From contig CAZLWL010000007.1 in NCBI GenBank assembly GCA_964563335.1, positions 1 through 55,978 of the forward strand: a stretch of DNA of 55,978 nt, in the 5' to 3' direction. A program made the translations under genes and the position numbers. Positions 1 through 7,950 of the stretch are shown here, piece after piece. Below the pieces are notes generated by a model. It had not been told where the DNA came from. It searched no databases and saw only the letters and a list, made by a program, of their open reading frames with translations. Each line of letters begins with the position of its first letter. Positions within the stretch are counted from its first letter, which is position 1. Source of the DNA: QNBT01 sp964563335 (GTDB lineage: Bacteria; Planctomycetota; Phycisphaerae; Sedimentisphaerales; Anaerohalosphaeraceae).

Positions 1-2
1 TG

Positions 3-272
3 ACATACAATTACTACCGAGATGTTAAAGGTGGCAGAACACCACGAACAGCGGCAACTTATATTGAGAAAAAGCCGAAAGCAAAATTAGAAAAGGGAGA
101 CCAGAAAATGAAAAAGTATAAATGTCTTATGTGCGGATATATTTACGACCCGGCTGTGGGTGACCCTGATAATGGTGTCGCAGCCGGTACTGCTTTTGAA
201 GACCTACCTGATGATTGGGTTTGTCCGGAGTGTGGGGCAGGCAAAGACGAATTTGAGCCGGTTAAAGATTAA
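3..272 (+). CDS. C-terminal part of flavin reductase-rubredoxin fusion (high-molecular-weight rubredoxin type)
   Basis: The frame is open from the window edge through a stop at 270-272, so the N-terminus lies outside. The first about 30 residues (NYYRDVKGGRTPRTAATYIE) look like the C-terminal end of the flavin reductase-like FMN-binding family. After a short Lys-rich linker a complete 54-residue rubredoxin follows from the ATG at 108: C6-x2-C9 and C39-x2-C42 counted from that Met, with the usual YDP, GDPDNG and WVCPECG blocks. This order is known from Hrb-type proteins, which pass electrons from NAD(P)H through FMN and the rubredoxin iron to partners such as flavodiiron proteins. A good ribosome-binding site precedes the internal ATG, so a free rubredoxin may also be made. 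The sulfite reductase-like gene follows after 26 bp, probably in one operon. Confidence 0.85.
   Translation, partial: TYNYYRDVKGGRTPRTAATYIEKKPKAKLEKGDQKMKKYKCLMCGYIYDPAVGDPDNGVAAGTAFEDLPDDWVCPECGAGKDEFEPVKD
95..99 (+). promoter_or_regulatory. internal Shine-Dalgarno before the rubredoxin domain
   Basis: GGGAG lies 8 bases upstream of the ATG at 108, inside the open frame that joins the flavin reductase end to rubredoxin. It could give a second, rubredoxin-only product from the same frame, or be a relic of two formerly separate genes. That it is used is inference. Confidence 0.5.
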
Positions 273-298
273 ACGTACCATTAAGAAGGAGACAGGCA

Positions 299-961
299 AT
301 GTTACAGGACGGCGAAAAAGGCGTAATTATCCAACGAGACAAAAAAACCTATGCTGTAGCTCCGCACATTCCGTGTGGAGTTGTCCAGCCCGAGACACTG
401 CGAAAGTTAGCTGATGTAGCCCAGAAATATCAAGCTCAGGCGCTGAAGGTAACAAGTGCAGCAAGAATCGCTATTGTAGGGCTGAAGGAAGAAGATGTTG
501 ACAATGTCTGGAAAGACCTTGGCATGTCTCCGGGAGCGGCGGTTGGGCTTTGCGTTCGTAGTGTCAAGGCCTGCCCGGGCACAACATTTTGCAAACGTGG
601 CATGCAGGATAGCCTCACTTTGGGAATGAAGCTCGATAAGAAATATCACGGTACGGAGTTGCCGGGCAAACTTAAAATCGGTGTCAGCGGCTGTCCAAAT
701 CAATGTGCCGAAACCTGCATAAAGGATGTCGGGCTTGTGGGAATGAAAAACGGCTGGAAACTGTTTGTAGGCGGCAACGGCGGAGGCAGGCCCCGGCTTT
801 CACAGGAACTGACCAGAGACCTAACGACCGAGCAGGCGCTTGAGCTAATCGATAAGATTATTGAGTTTTATAAATCAAACGGCAAGCCACATCAAAGATT
901 AGGAGCAATGATAGAAAAAACGGGCTTCGAAGAATTCAAAGCAGCCGTGGTCGGTGAGTAG
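299..961 (+). CDS. small nitrite/sulfite reductase-like siroheme [4Fe-4S] protein
   Basis: This 220-residue protein has the size of the low-molecular-weight assimilatory-type sulfite reductases rather than the two-repeat enzymes of over 500 residues. The siroheme/[4Fe-4S] cysteines are in place: C92-x5-C98 (CPGTTFC) and C132-x3-C136 (CPNQC). An N-terminal ferredoxin-like half (residues 15-75) precedes them. The family moves electrons onto sulfite or nitrite, or has an undefined redox role. AAGGAG at 286-291 gives a clear start at 299. It sits 26 bp after the rubredoxin fusion, a plausible electron donor, and 51 bp before a metal permease. Substrate cannot be read from the sequence, and no separate flavoprotein reductase subunit is visible here. 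Confidence 0.85.
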   Translation: MLQDGEKGVIIQRDKKTYAVAPHIPCGVVQPETLRKLADVAQKYQAQALKVTSAARIAIVGLKEEDVDNVWKDLGMSPGAAVGLCVRSVKACPGTTFCKRGMQDSLTLGMKLDKKYHGTELPGKLKIGVSGCPNQCAETCIKDVGLVGMKNGWKLFVGGNGGGRPRLSQELTRDLTTEQALELIDKIIEFYKSNGKPHQRLGAMIEKTGFEEFKAAVVGE

Positions 962-1012
962 AAACACAAGTCAACCAAAAGATAAAATCATAAGCTATGC
1001 AGGTGGTTCATA

Positions 1013-2020
1013 ATGGCTGAATTCTTGGAGTTATTTGTGAAGGATTTTTGGGGCACGCTCGCTGAGATGAGTCCCTATCTCTTGTTTGGCTTCCTTGCTG
1101 CCGGTGTGCTGTCCGTTTTTATATCCGCCCAGCTTGTCGAGAGGCATCTTGGCCGAAAAGGGTTTTGGCCGTTGTTGAAGGCATCGGCGTTCGGAGTTCC
1201 ACTGCCATTGTGTTCGTGCGGTGTCATCCCGGTCTCGATGTCACTGCGAAAGCACGGTGCGAGCAAGGGGGCGACAATCTCTTTTCTGCTGTCAACCCCT
1301 CAGACTGGTGTTGACAGCATTCTTGTTACGTTGAGTCTGTTAGGGCCCGTCTATGCAATTTTCAGACCCTTGGCTGCGCTTGCAACCGGCCTGATAGGAG
1401 GCGGTCTCGTCCAATTGTTTGACCCAGAGCCCGGTGATGCAATCCAGCCGGAATGCACTGATGCCTGTTGCGCCGAAAAGGAGCAAAGGTCGAAGCTTAT
1501 CAGAGCCTTGGAACACGGTTTTGTTACACTGCCACGGGATATTGGCAGGGCTATGTTAGTGGGTTTGATTATCGCAGCTGTTATTTCCGCATTGGTACCG
1601 GATGGCTACTTTGCCGAACATCTGGGTACGGGGATTTTTGCAATGGTGGTTATGATGTTTTTGGGGATACCGGTTTATGTCTGTGCAACAGCTTCGGTGC
1701 CGGTAGCGGCAGCATTGATATTGAAAGGATTAACACCGGGAGCAGCGATTGTTTTTCTTATGACCGGCCCAGCGACGAATGCTGCCTCATTTGTAACCAT
1801 CTGGAAAACGTTAGGCTCCAAAACCGCGATTACCTATCTTCTTACTGTGGCAGGCTGTGCCCTTTTAAGCGGTATCCTGCTCGATTATATTGCTGCCGGC
1901 GTTGATTTTGAAGTGGCCACTCGTTCGGCTACGATGCTACCGTCAGCGATTAAATACGCCTCAGCAATAGTGCTCATTACTATTCTGACAGTTGGAGCTA
2001 TAAGCAAAAAGAAAGAATAG
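1013..2020 (+). CDS. SO_0444-family permease (Cu/Zn efflux type, DUF318)
   Basis: This 335-residue inner-membrane protein has two homologous hydrophobic halves. The first carries the family block PLPLCSCGVIP (residues 63-73) followed by STPQTG (94-99). The second carries VPVYVC-type and TGPATN blocks. Between them is a hydrophilic loop with C148, C152 and C153, a likely soft-metal site. SO_0444-type permeases export copper or zinc and relatives move arsenic compounds; the exact ion is inference. AGGTGG upstream supports the ATG at 1013. Only 11 bp separate it from a truncated cation diffusion facilitator, so this was probably a metal-export operon. Confidence 0.85.
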   Translation: MAEFLELFVKDFWGTLAEMSPYLLFGFLAAGVLSVFISAQLVERHLGRKGFWPLLKASAFGVPLPLCSCGVIPVSMSLRKHGASKGATISFLLSTPQTGVDSILVTLSLLGPVYAIFRPLAALATGLIGGGLVQLFDPEPGDAIQPECTDACCAEKEQRSKLIRALEHGFVTLPRDIGRAMLVGLIIAAVISALVPDGYFAEHLGTGIFAMVVMMFLGIPVYVCATASVPVAAALILKGLTPGAAIVFLMTGPATNAASFVTIWKTLGSKTAITYLLTVAGCALLSGILLDYIAAGVDFEVATRSATMLPSAIKYASAIVLITILTVGAISKKKE

Positions 2021-2031
2021 AAACTGAGGAT

Positions 2032-2229
2032 ATGATCTATGAAAAAATTTACACATTGGATAGCGGCAAAACTCATCAAAGATCACCAGAGTGTAAAGGA
2101 CCTGAAGGTGCTGCACGTTACGGAGCACTTGAAGGCTGGGCGAGTATTGTCATTAACCTGCTGCTATTTGTCGTTAAGATAGTTCTTGGGATTTCGCTGC
2201 GCTCAAGATTGTGTTATTGTTTTTGTTAG
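2032..2229 (+). pseudogene. truncated cation diffusion facilitator (CDF) transporter, N-terminus only
   Basis: The first about 53 codons give a CDF-like N-terminus: a short polar leader and then the block EGWASIVINLLLFVVKIVLG, the usual first transmembrane helix of zinc/iron CDF exporters. After position about 2190 the similarity stops, the frame runs into unrelated sequence and ends at 2229, where a full protein needs about 250 more residues. The end overlaps the 3' end of convergent dnaA by 27 bp. A deletion that joined the start of the CDF gene to the dnaA flank is the simplest reading. GAGG upstream of the ATG keeps it translatable. Gene family call is good; loss of function is inferred from length. 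Confidence 0.7.
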
Positions 2230-3504
2230 CTCTGTTAGTTGGGCGTGGGTTTGGGGGTCGGATTTTTGTAGTTCTTTTATTTTTGAGCAGGCGTGCAAAA
2301 CAGTGGTGTGGTCCCGGCCTCCGAGGTGGCCTCCGATTTCTTCGAGGCTGTGGCGGGTGAGGGAGCGGGCCAAGAACATGCATATCTGTCGTGGCAGGGT
2401 GATGGACTGGCTTCGCTTCTTACTTTGCAAATCGGTCAGCCGTACATCGTAATAATCGGTAACGGCGTCGATAATCTCAGAGATGGTGACGGTCCTGGCG
2501 ACGTCAACTTCGGCGCCGATGGCGCGCTTAGCCAGTTCAAGGGAGATTTCCTCGCCTGTGGTCTTGGCGGTGGCGTAGATGATAGTGAGGGCGCCTTCGA
2601 GTTCGCGGATGTTGGCCTGGACCTTGCGGGCGATGTACTCGGCGACGGGTTCGGGGATTTCGAGGCCTCGGAGGTGGGCCTTTTTCTGCACGATTGCGAT
2701 TCTTGTTTCGTAGCTGGGCGCATCGAGGCGTGCGACGAGGCCCCATTTGAATCGGCTGACAAGGCGTTCCTCGAGCGAGGGCAGCTCTGCGGGTGCGCAG
2801 TCGGCGGTGAGGACGATTTGTTTGCGGTTGTTGTAGAGCGCGTTGAATGTGTGGAAGAATTCTTCCTGGCTGTGCTCCCGCTCGCGGAGGAACTGGACGT
2901 CGTCGATAACGAGCATGTCAACGGAGCGGCAGTGGCGTTGAAACTCTGGGAGGGTTCCTTTTTCGATTGCGGAGATGAAGGCGTTTACGAATTGTTCGCA
3001 GCTCAGGAAGCGGACGAAGGCATCGGGGAATTTTTTTTGTGTTTCGCGGCAGACGGCGTGGAGGAGATGTGTTTTTCCGAGTCCGACGCTGCCGTAGAGA
3101 AACAGAGGGTTGTATGTTGTTCCGGGTGCGTGGCTGACGGCGATGCAACTTGCGTGTGCGAGCCGGTTTGCCGGTCCGACGACGAAGTTTTCAAATGTGT
3201 AATCGGGATGCACTTTTACGGCCCGGGCCGGCTGGGAGGCGGCGTGTGAAGCGAATCGTGCGGCGGTGGGGCTGAACTCTACAATGACGAGGTGGCCTGT
3301 GGTGTTTTGTGCGGCCTTGGTGAAGGCGCCGCGGCAGTTGTCACTTAAGAACTGCGTGGTCGCCTCGTCGGGACAACCGATTTCGAGCAGGCCGTGTGCG
3401 AATCGCATAACCACGAGGTCGTCGAACCACTTGCGGGTGTTGGCGGGGTCGAGAGTTTTGACCAGATCGAGTATGTTCGTAAATATCTGGGCGGTGTCGG
3501 GCAT
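2203..3504 (-). CDS. dnaA: chromosomal replication initiator DnaA
   Basis: This 433-residue protein has the DnaA layout: N-terminal domain I (about 1-90), AAA+ domain III from about 100 and the DNA-binding domain IV at the end. Walker A is GSVGLGKT (138-145), Walker B is LVIDD (198-202), and the DnaA-box signature GGRDHTTVLHA is at 395-405. It forms filaments on oriC and opens the duplex. It is not next to dnaN or gyrB. It is divergent from ftsY across about 320 bp and convergent with the broken CDF gene. I see no cluster of strong DnaA boxes in the adjacent gap. Domain I is short, and I see nothing missing that would argue against function. Confidence 0.97.
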   Translation of the reverse strand: MPDTAQIFTNILDLVKTLDPANTRKWFDDLVVMRFAHGLLEIGCPDEATTQFLSDNCRGAFTKAAQNTTGHLVIVEFSPTAARFASHAASQPARAVKVHPDYTFENFVVGPANRLAHASCIAVSHAPGTTYNPLFLYGSVGLGKTHLLHAVCRETQKKFPDAFVRFLSCEQFVNAFISAIEKGTLPEFQRHCRSVDMLVIDDVQFLREREHSQEEFFHTFNALYNNRKQIVLTADCAPAELPSLEERLVSRFKWGLVARLDAPSYETRIAIVQKKAHLRGLEIPEPVAEYIARKVQANIRELEGALTIIYATAKTTGEEISLELAKRAIGAEVDVARTVTISEIIDAVTDYYDVRLTDLQSKKRSQSITLPRQICMFLARSLTRHSLEEIGGHLGGRDHTTVLHACSKIKELQKSDPQTHAQLTELTKTITQS

Positions 3505-3826
3505 TGTCAGAGTTTTTCCCCTTTACTTTCACCAGTGTGGAATGTTTGCAGGCGTCACACCACAAACGACAGTTCCACCAAGTTATTGTCCTACGGGAAA
3601 CTCCCTTCCCACTCTGCAAGTTGGCTTTACGCTGCTCTCCATAGCCGGGCGACAATTAGAATTTAACGGGTGTGGGGATGTTTGTCAAAGGAAAATATTC
3701 GGCAATGCAAAAAAATTATGAGAATTTTTGTGGCAGGGTTGAGCAGAAATTTTATGTATGCTTGAAATTCTGACGGATATTTGGGAAACTTGGCTGACTG
3801 ACAGTTTTCGCTTTTATGGAGTTGGT
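3505..3826. other. dnaA-ftsY divergent intergenic region
   Basis: About 320 bp separate the two divergent starts. The stretch is AT-rich near 3690-3760 and should hold both promoters, but I cannot single out a convincing -35/-10 pair. Weak TGTGG-type partial matches to DnaA boxes occur (for example 3535 and 3671), none at eight of nine or better. No gene is visible; reading frames here have no family resemblance. Confidence 0.5.
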
Positions 3827-4750
3827 ATGGGAATTTTTACCAAAACAGTGCAGTATCTCAGGGAGCGTTTGGGCAAGACGCGTAACAGGATTAGCTCGAG
3901 TCTATCGTCGATTTTGACGTTGGGCAGGGATATTGATGAGGATTTGCTTGACGAGCTTGAGGAGACGCTGATAAGCGATGATATCGGTGTTGAGATGACG
4001 GGCAAGCTGATTTCGGACCTTCGGGCGGCTTATCGTGGGCGGCAGATTGCGAAAAGTGAGGATATTGTACCATTTTTGAAGGAGCACATGAAAAGCTACT
4101 GGCCCGAGCATGACAGACAATTGCGGATTGCCGAGTCGGGGCCGACGACGATTTTGGTGGCGGGTATAAACGGGTCGGGCAAGACGACGAGTATTGCGAA
4201 GCTGGCATACGTGCTGAGTCGGGCCAACAAGAAGGTGATTGTGGCGGCGTGTGATACGTTTCGTGCTGCGGCGGTCGAACAACTGACAATCTGGGCGGAG
4301 CGTATCGGGGTTGATATTGTGAAGCAACAATCGGGCAGCGACCCTGCGGCGGTTGCGTTCGATGCTTGCCAGGCTGCCTTGTCGCGAGATGCTGATTTTT
4401 TGATTCTGGATACGGCCGGCCGGCTGCATACGAAGAAGAACCTGATGGCCGAGCTTAAGAAGATCAGAGATGTAGTGGCGAAGAAGATTCCAGGCGCCCC
4501 GACAGAAGTGCTGCTGGTGCTTGACGCGACAACGGGACAGAACGCGATTATCCAGGCGAAGATGTTCACGGTGGTGATTGATGTTACGGGGATATTCTTG
4601 GCCAAGCTTGACGGCACGGCCCGCGGGGGGATAGTGGTCGCGATTAAGGACATGCTGGACATACCGGTGAAATTTGTCGGCCTGGGTGAGAAGCCGGAGG
4701 ACATTGCCGAGTTCAACCCGGCCGAATTCGTCGAGGCGTTATTCAATTGA
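3827..4750 (+). CDS. ftsY: signal recognition particle receptor FtsY
   Basis: The protein is 307 residues from the ATG at 3827, chosen because GGAG lies 5 bases upstream and the product then begins MGIFTKTVQYLRERLGKTRN, the usual FtsY N domain start. A longer frame from 3758 has no such support. NG-domain GTPase motifs in order: G1 GINGSGKTTS (113-122), DTFRAAA (143-149), G3 DTAGR (195-199), G4 as AKLD (259-262, where TKLD is usual), closing GLGE (285-288). It lacks the long acidic A domain of enterobacterial FtsY. It docks ribosome-SRP complexes at the inner membrane. Confidence 0.96.
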   Translation: MGIFTKTVQYLRERLGKTRNRISSSLSSILTLGRDIDEDLLDELEETLISDDIGVEMTGKLISDLRAAYRGRQIAKSEDIVPFLKEHMKSYWPEHDRQLRIAESGPTTILVAGINGSGKTTSIAKLAYVLSRANKKVIVAACDTFRAAAVEQLTIWAERIGVDIVKQQSGSDPAAVAFDACQAALSRDADFLILDTAGRLHTKKNLMAELKKIRDVVAKKIPGAPTEVLLVLDATTGQNAIIQAKMFTVVIDVTGIFLAKLDGTARGGIVVAIKDMLDIPVKFVGLGEKPEDIAEFNPAEFVEALFN

Positions 4751-4837
4751 TTATGTGCAAAAGCGCTCGGTCGTCATATCTTTTCGTGAAGTTGATCGCT
4801 TGTGCTTTTGTGAGGGAGGTTTCGGTCTGCAGAGTCT

Positions 4838-4954
4838 TTGGAGGTTGGCACCGTGCGTCACGGCAGTGCTCCTGCGCTTTGCTAACACTTCACCTCCATC
4901 AGGTTGTGTAGAGGACTTGACTTCGGCCCAGCTCAGTCGAATCCTCACCTCCAA
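4838..4954. ncRNA. candidate structured RNA or structured intergenic element downstream of ftsY
   Basis: TTGGAGGT (4838-4845) pairs perfectly with ACCTCCAA (4947-4954), enclosing 101 nt. Inside are a perfect 5-bp hairpin CCGTG-CGT-CACGG (4851-4863) and a 12-bp stem with one mismatch, GAGGACTTGACT (4911-4922) with AGTCGAATCCTC (4935-4946), which abuts the closing stem. This makes a multi-branched fold like a small RNA. It does not carry the conserved loops of SRP RNA, 5S rRNA, tmRNA or tRNA. The strand is unknown because the stems read the same way on both. The 88-codon frame on the minus strand through it looks non-coding to me. Confidence 0.35.
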
Positions 4955-4983
4955 GTTGCCAAACATGCTAGGCACACCCGAAA

Positions 4984-5015
4984 GAGGCATTGCGGGCCCA
5001 TGCCCGCAATGCCTC
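4984..5015. terminator. perfect 14-bp palindromic hairpin between convergent genes
   Basis: GAGGCATTGCGGGC (4984-4997) and its exact complement (5002-5015) flank a CCAT loop. It lies between the ends of ftsY and the convergent B12-binding-like gene. No T-run follows on either side, so it is a bidirectional transcript-end or mRNA-protecting hairpin rather than a textbook intrinsic terminator. Confidence 0.6.
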
Positions 5016-5048
5016 ACCAGGTTAAGGTAATTGAATGCAACTTGCTAA

Positions 5049-5783
5049 TCAGGCCGAGGTTATTGGTCGCGTCGTTTCAGCAACCTTTGTGTGTTGTGCC
5101 TTGCGCCGTTTAATGGTTCTTTGCGGTTTGGGGATGTCGCTCGCATCAGCAGAGGCCATGCGCACCGCCTCAGTTGCTGTTGCGGCATAAAGGTCTGCCC
5201 CGATTTCTTCCCACAATCCATCGGCGCGGTCAAAGACCCCCCCGGAGAGCATGACCTTCATATCAGGCCAGGCATTTACCGTCTTGATAGTGTCGATAAG
5301 TTCGCGAACCAGTGGGGCAGCCTTTGGCTTTATGCCGTACAGAAGGAGGATGTGGGGGTGGTAACTGTGCACAAAGGCCAGGATGTCATCGTTGTTGACA
5401 TCGCCGCCGAGGAACCTTGCTTCCCAGCCGTTACTTTCGAACAGGTCGGTGATCATTTGGCCACCGAGCTCGGCCTGCTGGTTTGCTGAGCAGCAAACAA
5501 CAATTTTTTTGGAAGTCCGAGGCTTTCGGGGCAGCTTGTTCTGCAACTGGTCTACGATGGTGTGGTTGATTCGCGTGGCGAAGGCCTGCTGGGCGGCATC
5601 TATTCTGTTTTGACTATACAGCTTGTCGATTTCAACCATGATTGGCCAGATAACGTCCATGTACACATTATTTGCGGGCACGCCGCTTTGCAGGGTTTCT
5701 TCGATGACCGCTCTACAGGCCAGCCTGTTTCCGGTTAGCAGCCTTTGTAAGTACTTTTCGAGTGCGTGTTCTTTTAGCATCAT
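5049..5783 (-). CDS. B12-binding-fold regulatory protein lacking the cobalamin His ligand
   Basis: This 244-residue protein has an N-terminal helical cap (B12-binding_2-like, residues 5-85) and a Rossmann-like B12-binding domain (92-215), the pairing seen in MerR-type photoreceptors and corrinoid proteins. Where cobalamin binders have D-x-H-x-x-G, this one reads QAELGG (103-108), with Glu at the place of the axial His. Base-off/His-on cobalamin binding is therefore unlikely in the usual form. No DNA-binding domain precedes it. The Lys/Arg-rich tail (220-235) is variable in look. It is a single gene, convergent with ftsY. Function unknown; a sensor or a scaffold are both possible. Confidence 0.75.
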   Translation of the reverse strand: MMLKEHALEKYLQRLLTGNRLACRAVIEETLQSGVPANNVYMDVIWPIMVEIDKLYSQNRIDAAQQAFATRINHTIVDQLQNKLPRKPRTSKKIVVCCSANQQAELGGQMITDLFESNGWEARFLGGDVNNDDILAFVHSYHPHILLLYGIKPKAAPLVRELIDTIKTVNAWPDMKVMLSGGVFDRADGLWEEIGADLYAATATEAVRMASADASDIPKPQRTIKRRKAQHTKVAETTRPITSA

Positions 5784-6228
5784 TGTGCTTCCATTATTAG
5801 TTTGTTGCTTCAGTTATTGCCCATATTATCTGCATGTGTCTGTTTTTTTCTGTATTTGCAGCCACCAGAGTCAATATAGGCAATGTCGGCAAATATGGTA
5901 ATATAGCTATCGGAAAGCAGCTACAAAAATCTTGAGTTAAAATAGGTAAGACGAAGCCAACGGCGGTGTCTCCCCTAAATTAACATTTCTGTCTTAACTT
6001 TAGGTTGATTCTGACGTTATCGCTTGAGCCACGAATTCAGGACCGGTAAAAGCGTTCATTTAATGTCAACAGGGCGACTGTTTTTTTGATTTTGGCCGGA
6101 TTTTTACAGCGCCGGCGGTTACGGCGTGTGGCCGGGAGGCGCGGTATGCGAGTCGTGTTTTTTTGAAAATTGAGTGGTAAAAAGCCGATAGTCAGTGTAG
6201 AAGATGGTAAAATAATGGTTTTTGGCGA
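5784..6228. other. intergenic region between divergent B12-binding-like gene and mlaE
   Basis: These 445 bp contain no frame that resembles a protein. They must hold divergent promoters. TTGAAA at about 6163 followed by AT-rich sequence is the best plus-strand hint but has no good -10 at proper spacing. I looked for riboswitch consensus motifs and found none I could defend. Confidence 0.5.
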
Positions 6229-7056
6229 ATGATTAAGGATGGCGTTGTGCTTGAGAGCATCGGCGTAAAGACAGTGGATTGCATTGGCAACATCGGGCGG
6301 TTTGCCAGGTTCTCGGGCAGGACGGCCGCAGCGTCGGTACAAACCTGTTTTCAGCCGAGGACTTATCCGTTGATATGGGCCCAGATGAATATGATTGGCG
6401 TTCGCAGCGTCCCGGTGATTATGGCGACGGGTGCATTCGTGGGCATGATTTTGGCGATTCAGGCGTATGACCAGCTTGCAGGCATGGGCCTTGAGGAGCA
6501 TCTCGGTGTCTTGATTAATATTGCTGTTGTCAAGGAATTAGGCCCTGTGCTCGCGGCGGTGATGCTTGCGGGGCGAGTGGGTGGAGCCTTGACGGCGGAG
6601 CTTGGAACGATGAACGTTACCGAGCAGATATCAGCCGTGCGTAGCATGGGTACGGATCCGGTCAAGCACCTTGTTGTGCCGCGCGTGTTAGCGTGTCTGC
6701 TGCTGACGCCGTTCCTGATTATTTACGCGGACCTCCTGGGCATTATCGGGGGTTGCTTTATAAGCGTGGTACATTTTGGAATAAACAGCAGGGCGTATTG
6801 GGAATTCAGTGCGAGGGGTGTTGAGATGTGGGACATTTTGACGGGGATCGTAAAGGGCTTCTTTTTCGGAGGTGCGATTGCCGGTATCAGTTGTTACAAA
6901 GGCTTTAACTGCAGAGAAGGCGCACAGGGTGTTGGGGAAGCGTGCACGGAGGCTTTTGTGGGGAGTTTTATCTTGATTCTCGCGATTAATTTTCTCTTCG
7001 CCGTTATCGCCAAGGCGATCTACAATGCTTTCTGGTCAATTCAGCCGCTGCTGTAA
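6229..7056 (+). CDS. mlaE: MlaE-family ABC transporter permease
   Basis: This 275-residue inner-membrane protein matches the MlaE/YrbE family: an amphipathic N-terminus, then hydrophobic segments beginning with VPVIMATGAFVGMILAIQ, and the conserved cytoplasmic block KELGPVLAAVMLAGRVGGALTAELG-like region around residues 100-125. It forms the channel of an ABC system that moves phospholipids between inner and outer membranes. The ATPase follows after 15 bp. The MCE-domain substrate protein MlaD, normally the third gene, is not next to the pair. Ribosome-binding sequence before 6229 is weak. Confidence 0.93.
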   Translation: MIKDGVVLESIGVKTVDCIGNIGRFARFSGRTAAASVQTCFQPRTYPLIWAQMNMIGVRSVPVIMATGAFVGMILAIQAYDQLAGMGLEEHLGVLINIAVVKELGPVLAAVMLAGRVGGALTAELGTMNVTEQISAVRSMGTDPVKHLVVPRVLACLLLTPFLIIYADLLGIIGGCFISVVHFGINSRAYWEFSARGVEMWDILTGIVKGFFFGGAIAGISCYKGFNCREGAQGVGEACTEAFVGSFILILAINFLFAVIAKAIYNAFWSIQPLL

Positions 7057-7071
7057 CGGGAGGAGACAAGA

Positions 7072-7905
7072 GTGAGAAAAGAGGTTGAGCCTGACAGCGG
7101 TGTAATAGTCGTCAAGAACCTTGTGAAAAAGTTCGACACGGAACTGGTTCTTGATGATATTTCCCTGGCCGCTGAGGAGGGCAAAACAACCGTCATCATC
7201 GGGCCCAGCGGCTGTGGAAAGACCGTCTTGATGAAGCACATGATTGTGCTGGAACGACCGAGTGCGGGCGAGGTCTATTTCAAAGGCCGACGTATCGACG
7301 ACCTGCCCGAACGTGAGCTGGAAAAAGTGCGTACCCAATATGGTTTCCTCTTTCAGGGCGGCGCCCTTTTTGACAGTCTCAGCGTTTACGAGAATATCAT
7401 CTTTCCCATCAGGCAGCATCACGAAATCACAGATTGGAAGGGGATAGACGAGCTGGTTAAGAACAAACTGGCGATGGTGGGGATGGATGGTTTCCAAACT
7501 CACTACCCGGGGAGTCTATCGGGCGGTGAGAAAAAACGTGTGGCACTTGCAAGGGCAATCGCGATGAACCCGCACGTGATTCTTTATGATGAGCCGACAA
7601 CCGGGCTCGACCCGATTCGTGCAGATATTATTAACGAGCTTATACTGAAGTTGCAAAAGGAGCTTGACGTAACAACTGTGGTGGTTACACACGACATGAA
7701 AAGTGCGTACAAGATCGGCGATCGCATCATTATGCTGCATGAAGCCAAAATCATTGCCGACGGGGACGCCGAGCACATTCGCAATCATCCTCACCCGGCT
7801 GTCCAGCAGTTTATCCACGGCAAAGTAAGCGAAGAGGACCTTGCAGCGCTGCGATTAGGCGGTACGAAGTTCGAGACGCAGTACGGGCCCGAGGATTTCA
7901 AGTAA
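7072..7905 (+). CDS. mlaF: MlaF-family ABC transporter ATP-binding protein
   Basis: This 277-residue ATPase starts at GTG 7072, with GGGAGGAG at 7058-7065. Walker A is GPSGCGKT (44-51), the Q-loop is FQGG (94-97), the signature is LSGGE (149-153), Walker B is VILYDE (169-174), and the switch His is H207 in THD. The C-terminal extension after residue 240 is typical of MlaF. It drives the MlaE permease. A TTATCCACG string at 7810 within it resembles a DnaA box but is in coding sequence and alone. Downstream the next gene is a catabolic oxidoreductase, so the operon seems to end here. Confidence 0.94.
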   Translation: MRKEVEPDSGVIVVKNLVKKFDTELVLDDISLAAEEGKTTVIIGPSGCGKTVLMKHMIVLERPSAGEVYFKGRRIDDLPERELEKVRTQYGFLFQGGALFDSLSVYENIIFPIRQHHEITDWKGIDELVKNKLAMVGMDGFQTHYPGSLSGGEKKRVALARAIAMNPHVILYDEPTTGLDPIRADIINELILKLQKELDVTTVVVTHDMKSAYKIGDRIIMLHEAKIIADGDAEHIRNHPHPAVQQFIHGKVSEEDLAALRLGGTKFETQYGPEDFK

Positions 7906-7950
7906 TCGGAGGAAACCCCTCCCAGCTGGCGGGGCTAAATATAGCGTTGT

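Noticed and set aside
2293..3249. 318-codon open frame on the plus strand
   Set aside because: It is the antisense of dnaA. Its Asp/Glu/Gly-rich composition mirrors the codon bias of dnaA, and it shows no family motif.
3505..3826. oriC next to dnaA
   Set aside because: No cluster of DnaA boxes and no clear AT-rich unwinding repeats; only weak partial matches.
4935..4954. GTCGAATCCTC followed by ACCTCCA, like a tRNA T-loop and acceptor
   Set aside because: No matching anticodon arm, D-arm or 5' acceptor at tRNA spacing could be built.
4751..5017. 88-codon minus-strand frame
   Set aside because: Its sequence passes through two strong hairpins and has no ribosome-binding site or familiar motif. 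A structured non-coding element fits better.
5870..6010. Possible riboswitch upstream of the B12-binding-like gene or mlaE
   Set aside because: I compared by eye with c-di-GMP and cobalamin riboswitch cores and found no defensible match.
7810..7822. TTTATCCACGG, one mismatch from a DnaA box
   Set aside because: A single copy within mlaF coding sequence; the codons explain it.
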